A stretch of DNA of 64,000 nucleotides. Origin: Solanum dulcamara. Taxonomy: Eukaryota > Streptophyta > Magnoliopsida > Solanales > Solanaceae. The first letter of the stretch is position 1; each line of letters opens with the position of its first letter. Shown piece by piece: positions 11,027-23,797 of the stretch. The notes under the pieces are model-generated. The model had not been told where the DNA came from and made no database searches. It saw nothing but the letters and a program-made list of their open reading frames with translations. Location: assembly GCF_947179165.1 (NCBI RefSeq), contig NC_077242.1, positions 37,147,097 to 37,211,096 on the forward strand, written 5' to 3'. The position numbers were made by a program, and so were the translations under genes.

Positions 11027-11392
11027 AGGGAACAAGTACGAGTATATTTCCTTGATCTCTTTTTCGACTTCTCAGGTCATCCCCTCCCTTTATTTTTGTT
11101 TTGCCATACTTCTTTAACGGAAGTCACATCCTCAGTTTGCAACCTTCTAATTTGCCAATCCAAGATGACTATAAGTTTCTCCTTATAGGATAACTCTTCC
11201 ATTTCATGGACTTCATTTATGGGACATACTCTGGGTGGATCACCAGTACATTTGCGAAGTATCCATATCTGATAGACTGGGTATATGGTTTCTAAATCAG
11301 GTGGTAAGTTCAATTTACAAGTAACTTTGTCTATCTTACAAACAACTTGATAAGTTCTAATGTAGTTTGGGCTAAGTTTCCTTTTCTTGCCG
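11027..11392 (-). pseudogene. Integrase C-terminus and chromodomain stub of element B
   Basis: The minus-strand frame shows the integrase C-terminal block (KKRKLSPNY, later LPPDLETIYPVYQIWILRKCTGDP) and the beginning of a chromodomain (ILDWQIRRLQTEDVTSVKEVW). A TGA (plus-strand 11072-11074) occupies the Trp codon that element F keeps in its STWE motif. About 120 residues remain of a pol polyprotein that normally exceeds 1,000. Nothing of gag, protease, RT, RNase H or the integrase core is left. Confidence 0.85.
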
Positions 11393-11991
11393 AATCTTAT
11401 TATTTCCTTTTCCTATTCTGGGAGAATTTCGGCAGAGTTTCCTCTATATTTCTTAACTATCCCCAAAACCTACACGCAGGAAATACAAACAATGCCTCAC
11501 AGGGCCAACATATATATTCATCTCACATCACAGCCACATAGGGCTTTCAATATCACCTCATATCGCATCCACGCAGGGCTTTCAATATCAACAATAGTAT
11601 AAAAATAATGGACTTACCTCGTATGTCCAACTTCGAACTGCATCTGTTACACTTCCCTGTCTACTTTCATTTCAGTTTTCAACTTTATATTTCAATCATA
11701 CTTCAATACCTTACCTGACACATATCTTTTGTGCCTTGGCTTACCTGTGTGCTTGGTAACTTCTAATATCATTAGTCACTTTCTTCTATCAATGCCGTCC
11801 TTCTGCTAAAATCAGAGGTTAGTATAAGGAATTTTACTTCCTATGACTCGGCTCTATCTCATGATCTTTAGATATGAAAGAAGAATAACATCCGAAATAT
11901 CCTGTAGCCTCCTATTTATAGATTTGGCACACAACACATCAATAATTAAGACTCTACTAGACACGGTCTGTAGACACTCCAAAGATAAACT

Positions 11992-12003
11992 GCTCTGATA
12001 CCA
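11992..12003 (-). other. Primer binding site of element B (tRNA-iMet)
   Basis: Minus strand TGGTATCAGAGC, complementary to the 3' end of initiator tRNA-Met, four bases from the LTR edge at 12008. Confidence 0.92.
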
Positions 12004-12007
12004 CTTC

Positions 12008-15000
12008 TGTCACAACCTAACCCCGTAAGCCGCGATTGGGGTCCGACCTGGACCCCCATGTACCTACCTATCAACTTTAGTCAAATTAGACTATGTATAA
12101 TGTGATACTGCTCATAAAAACTTCAATGGATTAAAACTTTTTCATGTTCATGTAGCGTTATTCATTCGTATCGTATGATGAAAGAGAATGCAAGACAATA
12201 AGGCTGCCATAACGTTAAAAAATTTACAATGTGCCATATCGGCACAACCAAAATAAACTCATGAACAACCCACACATACTTTTCTACAGACCTCTAAGAA
12301 TAGTACGGTAACATATGGTGGGACAGGGCCCCCACCGTACCCCTAAATAAACAAATACATATATACATCGGAAGACCAGTACAAAAAACTAGGCTCCGGA
12401 ATAGTGGAGCACCTCCAATCATAGGTGAGTGGAAATCCTGAGCTGGAGAATCTAAGAAATGAACATCTGTACCTACGGGCATGAAATGCAGCCCCCCAAA
12501 GAAAGGGGGTCAGTACGATACATGTACTGAGTATATAAGCATGACATAACTGAGATAACAACTGAAAAATGGACGCAAGAAACCAAGTATAGCATTTAAT
12601 AGGGTATTGTACCTGCACCTCATAAAATAAAGTCCTGTATACCATTATCACGTATCCTATCTGGCCCTCTCGGGAACTCGATGTTACAAACACATCATCT
12701 ATCATGATAGGGATATATATGCTATTAGTGCTGTGGAATGTACAGACCGATCCATGTATATAGCGAGTACCTGCCGAGTAACGATGGCCCAATCCACATA
12801 TCGTATAATACTGCCGAGGAATGATGGCCTGATCCATCTCTCATATAATAATGCCGAGGTACGATGGCCCGATCCGTATATTATATAATAGTGATGTCGA
12901 GGTACGATGGCCCGATCCATATAATGTATATTAGTGCCGAGGAATGACGGCCCGATCCGTATGCATGCATATCATATAATAATGCTGAGGAACGATGGCC
13001 CGATCCATATATTACATAAACAATGCACATACGTGCATGTAAGACTTGGTAACAAAGCAGACATCCCCCCAACCATTATCATAAATATGCCTAAGAGACC
13101 CTAAATTTAGGAACTTACACACCTAATCACTATTCAGCCTATAGAAGGCTCGAGGGTCGTAGTTTAACTACTTCAAGACCCTTAGCATTTAGGAGTGAAC
13201 TCGAGTCACAAGTTATACTCGGGACTTACAACTGGAACTACCTTTACACTCATATCATACCTCAATTTACTTACATTTAAGACAATCCAAAGGGAAGAAG
13301 AGACAGGCTTTACACATACTACCTTTCGTTATATAGAAGCCCAAAAAGGCAACAACTCAACTACTACAGGAGTTCTAATATCATGAAGTCAATGAAACTC
13401 ATGGCTCATGCTTAAAATTTATGAATGGAATTACCCCAAGCTCATACACATATCATTCATTACTTACGTCTAAGACATGCCAAAAAAGAGAAGAATAGCT
13501 TTACATACTTATGCCAAAAATAGGCCAAAAGAAAGCTTCACATACCTCTTATGAGTTACTCCTTATCATGTTTGCCTCGTCGTCCTTTGAACCTATTCAA
13601 AATTGCAGTAATACGAATACCAACCAATCTTGATTTTCCATCATCTTAAGTTGCACCTTAGTATTCATGGAATCTATTTCCTTGTTCGTCTCCTCGACTA
13701 GTTCTTTAATTAGTTAAGACGTTAACGAAAATTGGGCAGCACCTCCCCTATAACATGCCCTATACAAATTTCCAATTACATCCCTAATCACTATAGCCAA
13801 CCAAAAACAACACACTGCAGCATGTATAAGCATAAAACATGGCAACATTACACAACACAAGCTCCAAATCACTTGCTGAAAATTACAATATCAAAATAGG
13901 GTTTCTAGTCTTTACTTCGCAAAGCCTTTAATTATACGAAACAAGGGGTCATGTGGCTGAAAAAAGAAGCATCCACACCTGCAGCAGTACACCACAAGCA
14001 CAACACTTTACTTCGACGATAATTCAACTATAGCGACTCTAATTTAGTTTGTTTCGAATGTCAAGCATTTCTATGATGTTTTCACATTTACATCCACTTA
14101 AAAAATATATAATACACTTCATAACAACACCATAAACCCCAATTTTAAGGGAAAGGTCAAACCTTACCCGAAATTGGCCATAGCTTGCTAAAACTGCATC
14201 TCGGAAACTTCTTGGTATGCTGAATTGGGGCGGACTATTTGTGTCCCTTTTCCGCTGACACAAATTGGAATTTTATGTTATCAACCATTATTATATAACT
14301 GCGGGATACCTTAAATAATTAATTCATGAAACAAAACTCGGGCCTTACCTTTCTTGGCCTCAAACCCGTAGCCCCTCTAGCTTGGCCCTTTAAGTTTTTC
14401 TTCAACTTTCTTTTAAGTTACTAAGTGTAAGGTGAAAGAAACGACTCCTTATTCATCATCATATACATATATATACATATATACATCTCCACATTCTTGA
14501 GGAACACCGTAGATAATTAATTCACGGAGGAAAAAGTTGGAAAACTTACCTTGAACTCTTTCAAGCCATGGCTGCCTCCTTCTCTTCTCTCACATTTTTC
14601 TCTTTTTTGGCTGAGTTTTTTTTGTATAGAAACTAAACTTAAGAGTCACTTAACACATATATATATACCTCTTTAGAAGGTTCCACGTGGAAGCCCCCTA
14701 GGGTGACATGTGGCAGCCTCCTAGGGTGCCACTCAACCCATGCGGCTAATCACATGCTGCCATGTGGCAGTGGGGTCCACCCCAAGCTACTGCATCACCT
14801 ACTTGACCCTAAGTAGGTGTATCTCCTGGTTGTCCAAGTAGGTTCATCACCTACTTGCTTTGAGTAGGCGCGTCGTTTCCTTATTTCTCTTTCGTGAGCT
14901 TGTAATATCGTCTTACTTCAAGAGCCTCTGCACTCCTTGCTACTTAACCTCGACGTATACTCAAGTAGCTTAAGTGTGTAGGACTTCTAAGTTAGTATCT

Positions 15001-15209
15001 GACGCAAGCGAGTCAAGTTCCACGATTTGTTAGTTGGCCTCCAACTCCTTTCAAATACTTATAACTCTATTTCCAACCTTCACTATCACAGGGCATCATA
15101 TCCTCCCTTCCTTAGAGTTATTGGAAACGGGATAGATAATAGGGATCACACGGCGATTTTCAAGAAGCTTAAGAACACGTCTCAAGGTATAGAAGTATGG
15201 GATATAACA
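12008..15209 (-). repeat. Element B 5' LTR (LTR-B)
   Basis: 3,202 bp from TGTCACAACC to GATATAACA (plus strand), collinear with LTR-A. It lies next to the PBS, so it is the 5' LTR in element orientation. Long antisense frames inside it (for example 12343-12837) follow the sub-repeats and are broken in LTR-A, so they are not genes. Confidence 0.9.
12765..13015 (-). repeat. Sub-repeat array in LTR-B of element B
   Basis: It has the same unit as 8395-8665, with about seven degenerate copies around the word GATGGCCCGATCC. Confidence 0.8.
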
Positions 15210-16075
15210 GATAAATTAGTATTTTCACTCACCTGAGTATACGAGCATTATTGTATATTTTAGGAGTAGTATTGAGAACCGATTTGGGTAAGAGTTTAGA
15301 TAATTCAAATCCCATAAACTATGTAACCTGAGTAGGATATGATCATGCCATTATTTCATGTGACTCCTCACTTCAATCCCGATTCAGACTTTTATATGAA
15401 TCCATGAGATAAGTTTTCTACCCTTATCCTGGCAAGGTAATGGATGACTCTAGCAATGTGAGCAGTACATTGTATCATTATGAGGCTTATAGTGATGGTT
15501 GTTGATTAGAGAAACTCTCCACTAAGAGAAAATACTATATTATTTTGAGTTGCATTCATTATCTTATTTTATTATAAAGTTATGAGGTTTTCATTACACT
15601 GGCATGCTTTACTTTCATTCAGTTATTCCACTATATTTTCATTTTATGATGCAGATACAGTTGTTAGAGATCCTCAACAGGCGGATTATTGAAGATCACA
15701 TTCATTTAGCTTTTAGTAAGACCTCCTTGCATTTGGAGGAACTACTTATAGTCTGTTCGATCTTTATTTATTGGTCCTTTTGAGGTAGCTATTGGCCTTT
15801 CCCTGTACCTATCTTTAGTAGTTAGAGGCTTCATAGACACAATAGAGAGTTGTTTCAGTTTTCAAAGATTATATTTAAACAATCTTTTATATATTTGAAG
15901 CATTTAAGACTTATTTTCAGAAGTAATATTTATATTCTTTTGCATTACCATCTTGTTAAACTATTATATTTGAGTTGATTCTTCCGCTGAGTAGTTAGAC
16001 AGGCCAAGGGTTATTTTGGGACTAGCAATAGTTTGCGAATGCTATCCAAGCCTAGGGTGTACACTCGGGATGTGA
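15210..16075 (+). repeat. Element A 5' LTR, part 2
   Basis: Resumption of LTR A after element B. GAGTAGTATTGAGAACC and the following text align with LTR D (GAGAGTAGTATTGTGCATC near 36816), and the end (ATGTGA before the PBS) aligns with D's LTR end at 39153. Together with part 1 it makes an LTR of about 2.2 kb. Confidence 0.82.
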
Positions 16076-16080
16076 AAAAC

Positions 16081-16093
16081 TTGATATCAGAGC
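16081..16093 (+). other. Primer binding site of element A
   Basis: TTGATATCAGAGC differs by one base from TTGGTATCAGAGC, the initiator tRNA-Met complement used by the other gypsy elements here. It follows the LTR end by five bases. Confidence 0.85.
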
Positions 16094-16291
16094 ACAGAGT
16101 TCAAGAGTACTAGGATGTCTATGAAGCCAAGTCTAGTAGAGTACTCCTTATCGGTGTGAAGCGTGCCACAACTAAAACGGGAAGGTTATAAGACTTTAGA
16201 AATTATCTCACTTCTTTTATACTCCAAATTCGTGCGATATAGTTTAATTCTATAAAAGTTTCTTCTAACTCATGCATTTACACATTTTTAG

Positions 16292-16905
16292 ATCGTGCCA
16301 CCAAAACACACAATAAGTCAAAAGAACATCGCCAATACAAAGATTCCACCAACTACCGTGCCTCCACCATCGGGAATGCAGAAAAGGAATAAGGCTCGAG
16401 TATCTGAATAGGAAAATGACTATGGAACTCAAGAGGTTCCACAGACACCTACTACTCAGCCTACCCTCACTTCTGAGGAAAAGTTTAGATGAGGATATTA
16501 TATTAAAAAGGCGATAAAAATGGTTCCAAACCTCCACAACAAGCTCACTCTTGATGAAGAGGCAAGCTATCAATATGCTCACTCAATTGATAGCAGCCCA
16601 GTCAGACCTTCAAAGAACTCCAATTAATTTTTAAGAGACTTCAATTGCTATAAGGATTAGGGACTTCTCAAGGATGAACCCACCAGTCTTCACTAGGCCG
16701 AAGATTGAGGTGGGTCATTAGAACTTCATCGATGAGATATGGAAGATCCTAAAGTCTATGCATACAAATGAGGTTGAGGGAGTTAAGCTTGTTGCTTATC
16801 AGCTCAAAGATATGGCTAATGTTTGGTACAACCAGTGGGAGAAAAGTCATGGTGAGGATGATGATCGTGCTTTTTGGGATGATCGAGAATTTATTCGTAG
16901 ACCAC
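16292..16905 (+). pseudogene. Element A gag, first copy, truncated
   Basis: It begins GTGCCACCAAAACAC at the position where relatives have the ATG of gag (D: ATG at 39366, E: ATG at 51427), so the start codon is lost. Stops and frameshifts interrupt it. The recognisable capsid block comes from 16665 onward: MNPPVFTRPKIEV, then VEGVKLVAYQLKDMANVWYNQW. It ends at 16905 at the tandem-duplication junction, after which the sequence jumps into minus-strand LTR B. Confidence 0.85.
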
Positions 16906-16906
16906 A

Positions 16907-18403
16907 TATCCAAATTTCCAATTACATCCCTAATCAATACAGCTAACCAAAAACAACACCCCGCAGCATATATAAACATAAAATATGGCAACATTACACA
17001 ACACAAGCTCTAAACTACTTGCTGAAAATTACAATATCAAAATAGGGTTTCTAGTCTTTACTTCGCAAACCCTTTAATTATAAAAAATGAGGGGTCGTGT
17101 GGTTGAAACCAGAAGTACCCACACCCCTTTTAGAACAAATTTAGGCCCTGCAACAAACCCCCACACACCTGCAGCAGTACACCACAAGCACAACATTTTA
17201 CTTCGACGACAATTCAACTATAGCGACTCCAATTTAGTTTGTTTCGAACGTCAAGCATTTCTATGATGTTTTGATATTTCCAGCCACTTAAACAACATAT
17301 AATACACTTCATAAGAACACCATACACCCCAATTTTAAGGAAAAGGTCAAACCTTACCCGAAATTGGCCAAAGCTTGCTAAAACTGCATCTCGAAAACTT
17401 CTTGGTATGCTGAATTGGGGCGGACTGTTTGTGTCCCTTTTCCGCTGACACAAATTGGAATTTTATGTTATAAACCATTATTATATAACTTCGGGATACC
17501 TTAAATAATTAATTCACGAAACGAAACTCGGGCCTTACCTTTCTTGGCCCAAAACCCGTAGCCCCTCTAGTTTGGCCCTTTAAGTTTTCCTTCAACTTTC
17601 TTTTAAGTTACTAAGCGTAAAGTGAAAGAAACGACTCCTTAGTCATCACCATATACATTAATATACATATATACATCTCCACATTCTTGAGGAACATCGT
17701 AGATAATTAATTCACGGAGGAAAACATTGGAAAACTTACCTTAAACTCTTTCAAGCCATGGCTGCCTCCTTCTCTTCTCTCACATTTTTCTCTATTGTGG
17801 CTGAGTTTTTTTTGGATAGAAACTGAACTTAAGAGTCACTTAACACATATATATATATACCTCTTTAGAAGGTTCCACGTGGAAGCCCCCTAGGGTGACA
17901 TGTGGCATCCTTCTAGGGTGCCACCTCAACCCATGCGGCCAATCACTTGCTGCCATATGGCAGTGGGGTCCACCCCAAGTTACTGCATTACCTACATGAA
18001 CCTAAGTAGGTGCATCACCTAGTTGTCTAAGTAGGTACATCACCTACTTTTTTCGAGTAGGCGTGTCGTTTCCTTATTTCTCTTTCGTGAGCTTGTAATC
18101 TCGTCTTACATCAAGAGCCTGTGCACTCTTTGCTACTTACGCTCAACGTATACTCAAGTAACTTAAGTGTGTAGGACTTCTAAGTTAGTAGCTTATGAAA
18201 GCAAGTCGAGTTCCATGATTTGTTAGTTGGCCTCCAACTCCTTTCAAATACTTATAACTCTATTTCCAGCCTTCACTATCACATAGCATCACATCCTCCA
18301 TTTATTAGAGTTATTTGGTAACGGGATAGATAATAGGGATCACACGGCGATTTTCAAAAAGCTTAAGAACACGTTTTAAGGTACAGAATTAGGGGATATA
18401 ACA
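16907..18403 (-). repeat. Partial 3' LTR of duplicated element B
   Basis: It matches 9402-10898, with substitutions such as GCGGG to TCGGG near 17491 and TACC to TTCC near 17872. It lacks the first 1.75 kb of the LTR, including the sub-repeat array. Confidence 0.93.
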
Positions 18404-18531
18404 TCCTTCCCCCCTTGAGAACAATCATCCTCGAATGTTAACTTCTCTTATAGGGTTTCAGGGAGATTTTGGGCGTTCTCTTTAACAGTCGCCATCCTCT
18501 CTATTTAGGAGTTCAGTTTACCTTTGGATAT

Positions 18532-18897
18532 AGGGAACAAGTATGAGTATCTTTCCTTGATCTCTTTTTCGACTTCTCAGGTCATCCCCTCCCTTTATTT
18601 TTGTTTTGCCATACTTCTTTAACGGAAGTCACATCCTCAGTTTGCAACCTTCTAATTTGCCAATCCAAGATGACGATAAGTTTCTCCTTATAGGATAACT
18701 CTTCCATTTCATGGACTTCATTTATGGGACATACTCTGGGTGGATCACCAGTACATTTGCGAAGTATCCATATCTGATAGACTGGGTATATGGTTTCTAA
18801 ATCAGGTGGTAAGTTCAATTTACAAGTAACTTTGTCTATCTTACAAACAACTTGATAAGTTCTAATGTAGTTTGGGCTAAGTTTCCTTTTCTTGCCG
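18532..18897 (-). pseudogene. Integrase/chromodomain stub, duplicated copy
   Basis: Counterpart of 11027-11392 with the same 78-residue open frame (18582-18818) and the same TGA in the chromodomain. It adds no coding capacity. Confidence 0.85.
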
Positions 18898-19496
18898 AAT
18901 CTTATTATTTCCTTTTCCTATTCTGGGAGAATTTCGGCAGAGTTTCCTCTATATTTCTTAACTATCCCCAAAACCTACACGCAGGAAATACAAACAATGC
19001 CTCACAGGGCCAATATATATATTCATCTCACATCACAGCCACATAGGGCTTTCAATATCACCTCATATCGCATCCACGCAGGGCTTTCAATATCAACAAT
19101 AGTATAAAAATAATGGACTTACCTCGTATGTTCAACTTCGAACTGCATCTGTTACACTTCCCTGTCTACTTTCATTTCAGTTTTCAACTTTATATTTCAA
19201 TCATACTTCAATACCTTACCTGGCACATATCTTTTGTGCCTTGGCTTACCTGTGTGCTTGGTAACTTCTAATATCATTAGTCACTTTCTTCTATCAATGC
19301 CGTCCTTCTGCTAAAATCAGAGGTTAGTATAAGGAATTTCACTTCCTATGACTCGGCTCTATCTCATGATCTTTAGATATGAAAGAAGAATAACATCCGA
19401 AATATCCTGTAGCCTCCTATTTATAGATTTGGCACACAACACATCAATAATTAAGACTCTACTAGACACGGTCTGTAGACACTCCAAAGATAAACT

Positions 19497-19508
19497 GCTC
19501 TGATACCA
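19497..19508 (-). other. Primer binding site, duplicated element B
   Basis: Minus strand TGGTATCAGAGC next to LTR-B', identical to 11992-12003. Confidence 0.92.
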
Positions 19509-19512
19509 CTTC

Positions 19513-22500
19513 TGTCACAACCTAACCCCGTAAGCCGCGATTGGGGTCCGACCTGGACCCCCATGTACCTACCTATCAACTTTAGTCAAATTAGACTATG
19601 TATAATGTGATACTGCTCATAAAAACTTCAATGGATTAAAACTTTTTCATGTTCATGTAGCGTTATTCATTCGTATCGTATGATGAAAGAGAATGCAAGA
19701 CAATAAGGCTGCCATAACGTTAAAAAATTTACAATGTGCCATATCGGCACAACCAAAATAAACTCATGAACAACCCACACATACTTTTCTACAGACCTCT
19801 AAGAATAGTACGGTAACATATGGTGGGACAGGGCCCCCACCGTACCCCTAAATAAACAAATACATATATACATCGGAAGACCAGTACAAAAAAACTAGGC
19901 TCCGGAATAGTGGAGCACCTCCAATCATAGGTGAGTGGAAATCCTGAGCTGGAGAATCTAAGAAATGAACATCTGTACCTACGGGCATGAAATGCAGCCC
20001 CCCAAAGAAAGGGGGTCAGTACGATACATGTACTGAGTATATAAGCATGACATAACTGAGATAACAACTGAAAAATGGATGCAGGAAACCAAGTATAGCA
20101 TTTAATAGGGTATTGTACCTGCACCTCATAAAATAAAGTCCTGTATACCATTATCACGTATCCTATCTGGCCCTCTCGGGAACTCGATGTTACAAACACA
20201 TCATCTATCATGATAGGGATATATATGCTATTAGTGCTGTGGAATGTACAGACCGATCCATGTATATAGCGAGTACCTGCCGAGTAACGATGGCCCAATC
20301 CACATATCGTATAATACTGCCGAGGAATGATGGCCTGATCCATCTCTCATATAAAAATGCCGAGGTACGATGGCCCGATCCGTATATTATATAATAGTGA
20401 TGTCGAGGTACGATGGCCCGATCCATATAATGTATATTAGTGCCGAGGAATGACGGCCCGATCCGTATGCATGCATATCATATAATAATGCTGAGGAACG
20501 ATGGCCCGATCCATATATTACATAAACAATGCACATACGTGCATGTAAGACTTGGTAACAAAGCAGACATCCCCCCAACCATTATCATAAATATGCCTAA
20601 GAGACCCTAAATTTAGGAACTTACACACCTAATCACTATTCAGCCTATAGAAGGCTCGAGGGTCGTAGTTTAACTACTTCAAGACCCTTAGCATTTAGGA
20701 GTGAACTCGAGTCACAAGTTATACTCGGGACTTACAACTGGAACTACCTTTACACTCATATCATACCTCAATTTACTTACATTTAAGACAATCCAAAGGG
20801 AAGAAGAGACAGGCTTTACACATACTACCTTTCGTTATATAGAAGCCCAAAAAGGCAACAACTCAACTACTACAGGAGTTCTAATATCATGAAGTCAATG
20901 AAACTCATGGCTCATGCTTAAAATTTATGAATGGAATTACCCCAAGCTCATACACATATCATTCATTACTTACATCTAAGACATGCCAAAAAAGAGAAGA
21001 ATAGCTTTACATACTTATGCCAAAAATAGGCCAAAAGAAAGCTTCACATACCTCTTATGAGTTACTCCTTATCATGTTTGCCTCGTCGTCCTTTGAACCT
21101 ATTCAAAATTGCAGTAATACGAATACCAACCAATCTTGACTTTCCATCATCTTAAGTTGCACCTTAGTATTCATGGAATCTATTTCCTTGTTCGTCTCCT
21201 CGACTAGTTCTTTAATTAGTTAAGACGTTAACGAAAATTGGGCAGCACCTCCCCTATAACATGCCCTATACAAATTTCCAATTACATCCCTAATCACTAT
21301 AGCCAACCAAAAACAACACACTGCAGCATGTATAAGCATAAAACATGGCAACATTACACAACACAAGCTCCAAATCACTTGCTGAAAATTACAATATCAA
21401 AATAGGGTTTCTAGTCTTTACTTCGCAAAGCCTTTAATTATACGAAACAAGGGGTCATGTGGCTGAAAAAAGAAGCACCCACACCTGCAGCAGTACACCA
21501 CAAGCACAACACTTTACTTCGACGATAATTCAACTATAGCGACTCTAATTTAGTTTGTTTCGAATGTCAAGCATTTCTATGATGTTTTCACATTTACATC
21601 CACTTAAAAAATATATAATACACTTCATAACAACACCATAAACCCCAATTTTAAGGGAAAGGTCAAACCTTACCCGAAATTGGCCATAGCTTGCTAAAAC
21701 TGCATCTCGGAAACTTCTTGGTATGCTGAATTGGGGCGGACTATTTGTGTCCCTTTTCCGCTGACACAAATTGGAATTTTATGTTATCAACCATTATTAT
21801 ATAACTGCGGGATACCTTAAATAATTAATTCATGAAACAAAACTCGGGCCTTACCTTTCTTGGCCTCAAACCCGTAGCCCCTCTAGCTTGGCCCTTTAAG
21901 TTTTTCTTCAACTTTCTTTTAAGTTACTAAGTGTAAGGTGAAAGAAACGACTCCTTAGTCATCATCATATACATATATATACATATATACATCTCCACAT
22001 TCTTGAGGAACACCGTAGATAATTAATTCACGGAGGAAAAAGTTGGAAAACTTACCTTGAACTCTTTCAAGCCATGGCTGCCTCCTTCTCTTCTCTCACA
22101 TTTTTCTCTTTTTTGGCTGAGTTTTTTTTGTATAGAAACTAAACTTAAGAGTCACTTAACACATATATATATACCTCTTTAGAAGGTTCCACGTGGAAGC
22201 CCCCTAGGGTGACATGTGGCAGCCTCCTAGGGTGCCACTCAACCCATGCGGCTAATCACATGCTGCCATGTGGCAGTGGGGTCCACCCTAAGCTACTGCA
22301 TCACCTACTTGACCCTAAGTAGGTGTATCTCCTGGTTGTCCAAGTAGGTTCATCACCTACTTGCTTTGAGTAGGCGCGTCGTTTCCTTATTTCTCTTTCG
22401 TGAGCTTGTAATATCGTCTTACTTCAAGAGCCTCTGCACTCCTTGCTACTTAACCTCGACGTATACTCAAGTAGCTTAAGTGTGTAGGACTTCTAAGTTA

Positions 22501-22715
22501 GTATCTGACGCAAGCGAGTCAAGTTCCACGATTTGTTAGTTGGCCTCCAACTCCTTTCAAATACTTATAACTCTATTTCCAACCTTCACTATCACAGGGC
22601 ATCATATCCTCCCTTCCTTAGAGTTATTGGAAACGGGATAGATAATAGGGATCACACGGCGATTTTCAAGAAGCTTAAGAACACGTCTCAAGGTATAGAA
22701 GTATGGGATATAACA
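19513..22715 (-). repeat. 5' LTR of duplicated element B (LTR-B')
   Basis: Counterpart of 12008-15209 with a one-base insertion and about ten substitutions. The sub-repeat array lies at 20271-20521. Confidence 0.93.
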
Positions 22716-23581
22716 GATAAATTAGTATTTTCACTCACCTGAGTATACGAGCATTATTGTATATTTTAGGAGTAGTATTGAGAACCGATTTGGGTAAGAG
22801 TTTAGATAATTCAAATCCCATAAACTATGTAACCTGAGTAGGATATGATCATGCCATTATTTCATGTGACTCCTCACTTCAATCCCGATTCAGACTTTTA
22901 TATGAATCCATGAGATAAGTTTTCTACCCTTATCCTGGCAAGGTAATGGATGACTCTAGCAATGTGAGCAGTACATTGTATCATTATGAGGCTTATAGTG
23001 ATGGTTGTTGATTAGAGAAACTCTCCACTAAGAGAAAATACTATATTATTTTGAGTTGCATTCATTATCTTATTTTATTATAAAGTTATGAGGTTTTCAT
23101 TACACTGGCATGCTTTACTTTCATTCAGTTATTCCACTATATTTTCATTTTATGATGCAGATACAGTTGTTAGAGATCCTCAACAGGCGGATTATTGAAG
23201 ATCACATTCATTTAGCTTTTAGTAAGACCTCCTTGCATTTGGAGGAACTACTTATAGTCTGTTCGATCTTTATTTATTGGTCCTTTTGAGGTAGCTATTG
23301 GCCTTTCCCTGTACCTATCTTTAGTAGTTAGAGGCTTCATAGACACAATAGAGAGTTGTTTCAGTTTTCAAAGATTATATTTAAACAATCTTTTATATAT
23401 TTGAAGCATTTAAGACTTATTTTCAGAAGTAATATTTATATTCTTTTGCATTACCATCTTGTTAAACTATTGTATTTGAGTTGATTCTTCCGCTGAGTAG
23501 TTAGACAGGCCAAGGGTTATTTTGGGACTAGCAATAGTTTGCGAATGCTATCCAAGCCTAGGGTGTACACTCGGGATGTGA
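22716..23581 (+). repeat. Element A 5' LTR end, duplicated copy
   Basis: Counterpart of 15210-16075, followed by the duplicated PBS at 23587-23599. Confidence 0.9.
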
Positions 23582-23586
23582 AAAAC

Positions 23587-23599
23587 TTGATATCAGAGC
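23587..23599 (+). other. Primer binding site of element A, duplicated copy
   Basis: TTGATATCAGAGC, identical to 16081-16093. Confidence 0.85.
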
Positions 23600-23797
23600 A
23601 CAGAGTTCAAGAGTACTAGGATGTCTATGAAGCCAAGTCTAGTAGAGTACTCCTTATCGGTGTGAAGCGTGCCACAACTAAAACGGGAAGGTTATAAGAC
23701 TTTAGAAATTATCTCACTTCTTTTATACTCCAAATTCGTGCGATATAGTTTAATTCTATAAAAGTTTCTTCTAACTCATGCATTTACACATTTTTAG

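Larger units (their letters stand above)
7649..15209 (-). mobile_element. Element B: long-LTR, coding-depleted gypsy element
   Basis: Two LTRs (7649-10898 and 12008-15209) in minus orientation enclose only 1,109 bp. Ends are TG...CA (TGTTATATCCCC... on the minus strand). The PBS abuts the right-hand LTR and a polypurine tract abuts the left-hand one. Internal coding is limited to an integrase tail. The flanks AATAA (7644-7648) and GATAA (15210-15214) are a near-match target duplication inside LTR A, and removing B rejoins sequence homologous to uninterrupted LTR D near 36760. The LTRs differ by several percent by eye, so the insertion is not recent. It must have moved in trans. Confidence 0.88.
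9402..16906. repeat. Tandem duplication, copy 1 (7,505 bp)
   Basis: It is collinear with 16907-24411 at a constant offset of 7505, changing to 7506 after a one-base indel near 12390. It contains the right-hand 1.5 kb of LTR-A, the interior and 5' LTR of B, the end of LTR A, its PBS and the 5' part of gag. Differences are sparse, about 25 by eye over 7.5 kb. Confidence 0.95.
16907..22715 (-). mobile_element. Element B, duplicated copy lacking part of its 3' LTR
   Basis: It comprises a truncated LTR-A' (16907-18403), the interior (18404-19512) and LTR-B' (19513-22715), all nearly identical to the first copy. It arose by segmental duplication, not transposition: the same flanking element-A sequence follows at 22716 and there is no new target duplication. 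Confidence 0.93.

Noticed and set aside
12343..12837. 164-codon minus-strand open frame, and its 184-codon twin at 19789-20343
   Set aside because: It lies wholly inside LTR-B of element B, its composition follows the sub-repeats, and the collinear LTR-A (7984-8435) has the frame broken. Not a gene.
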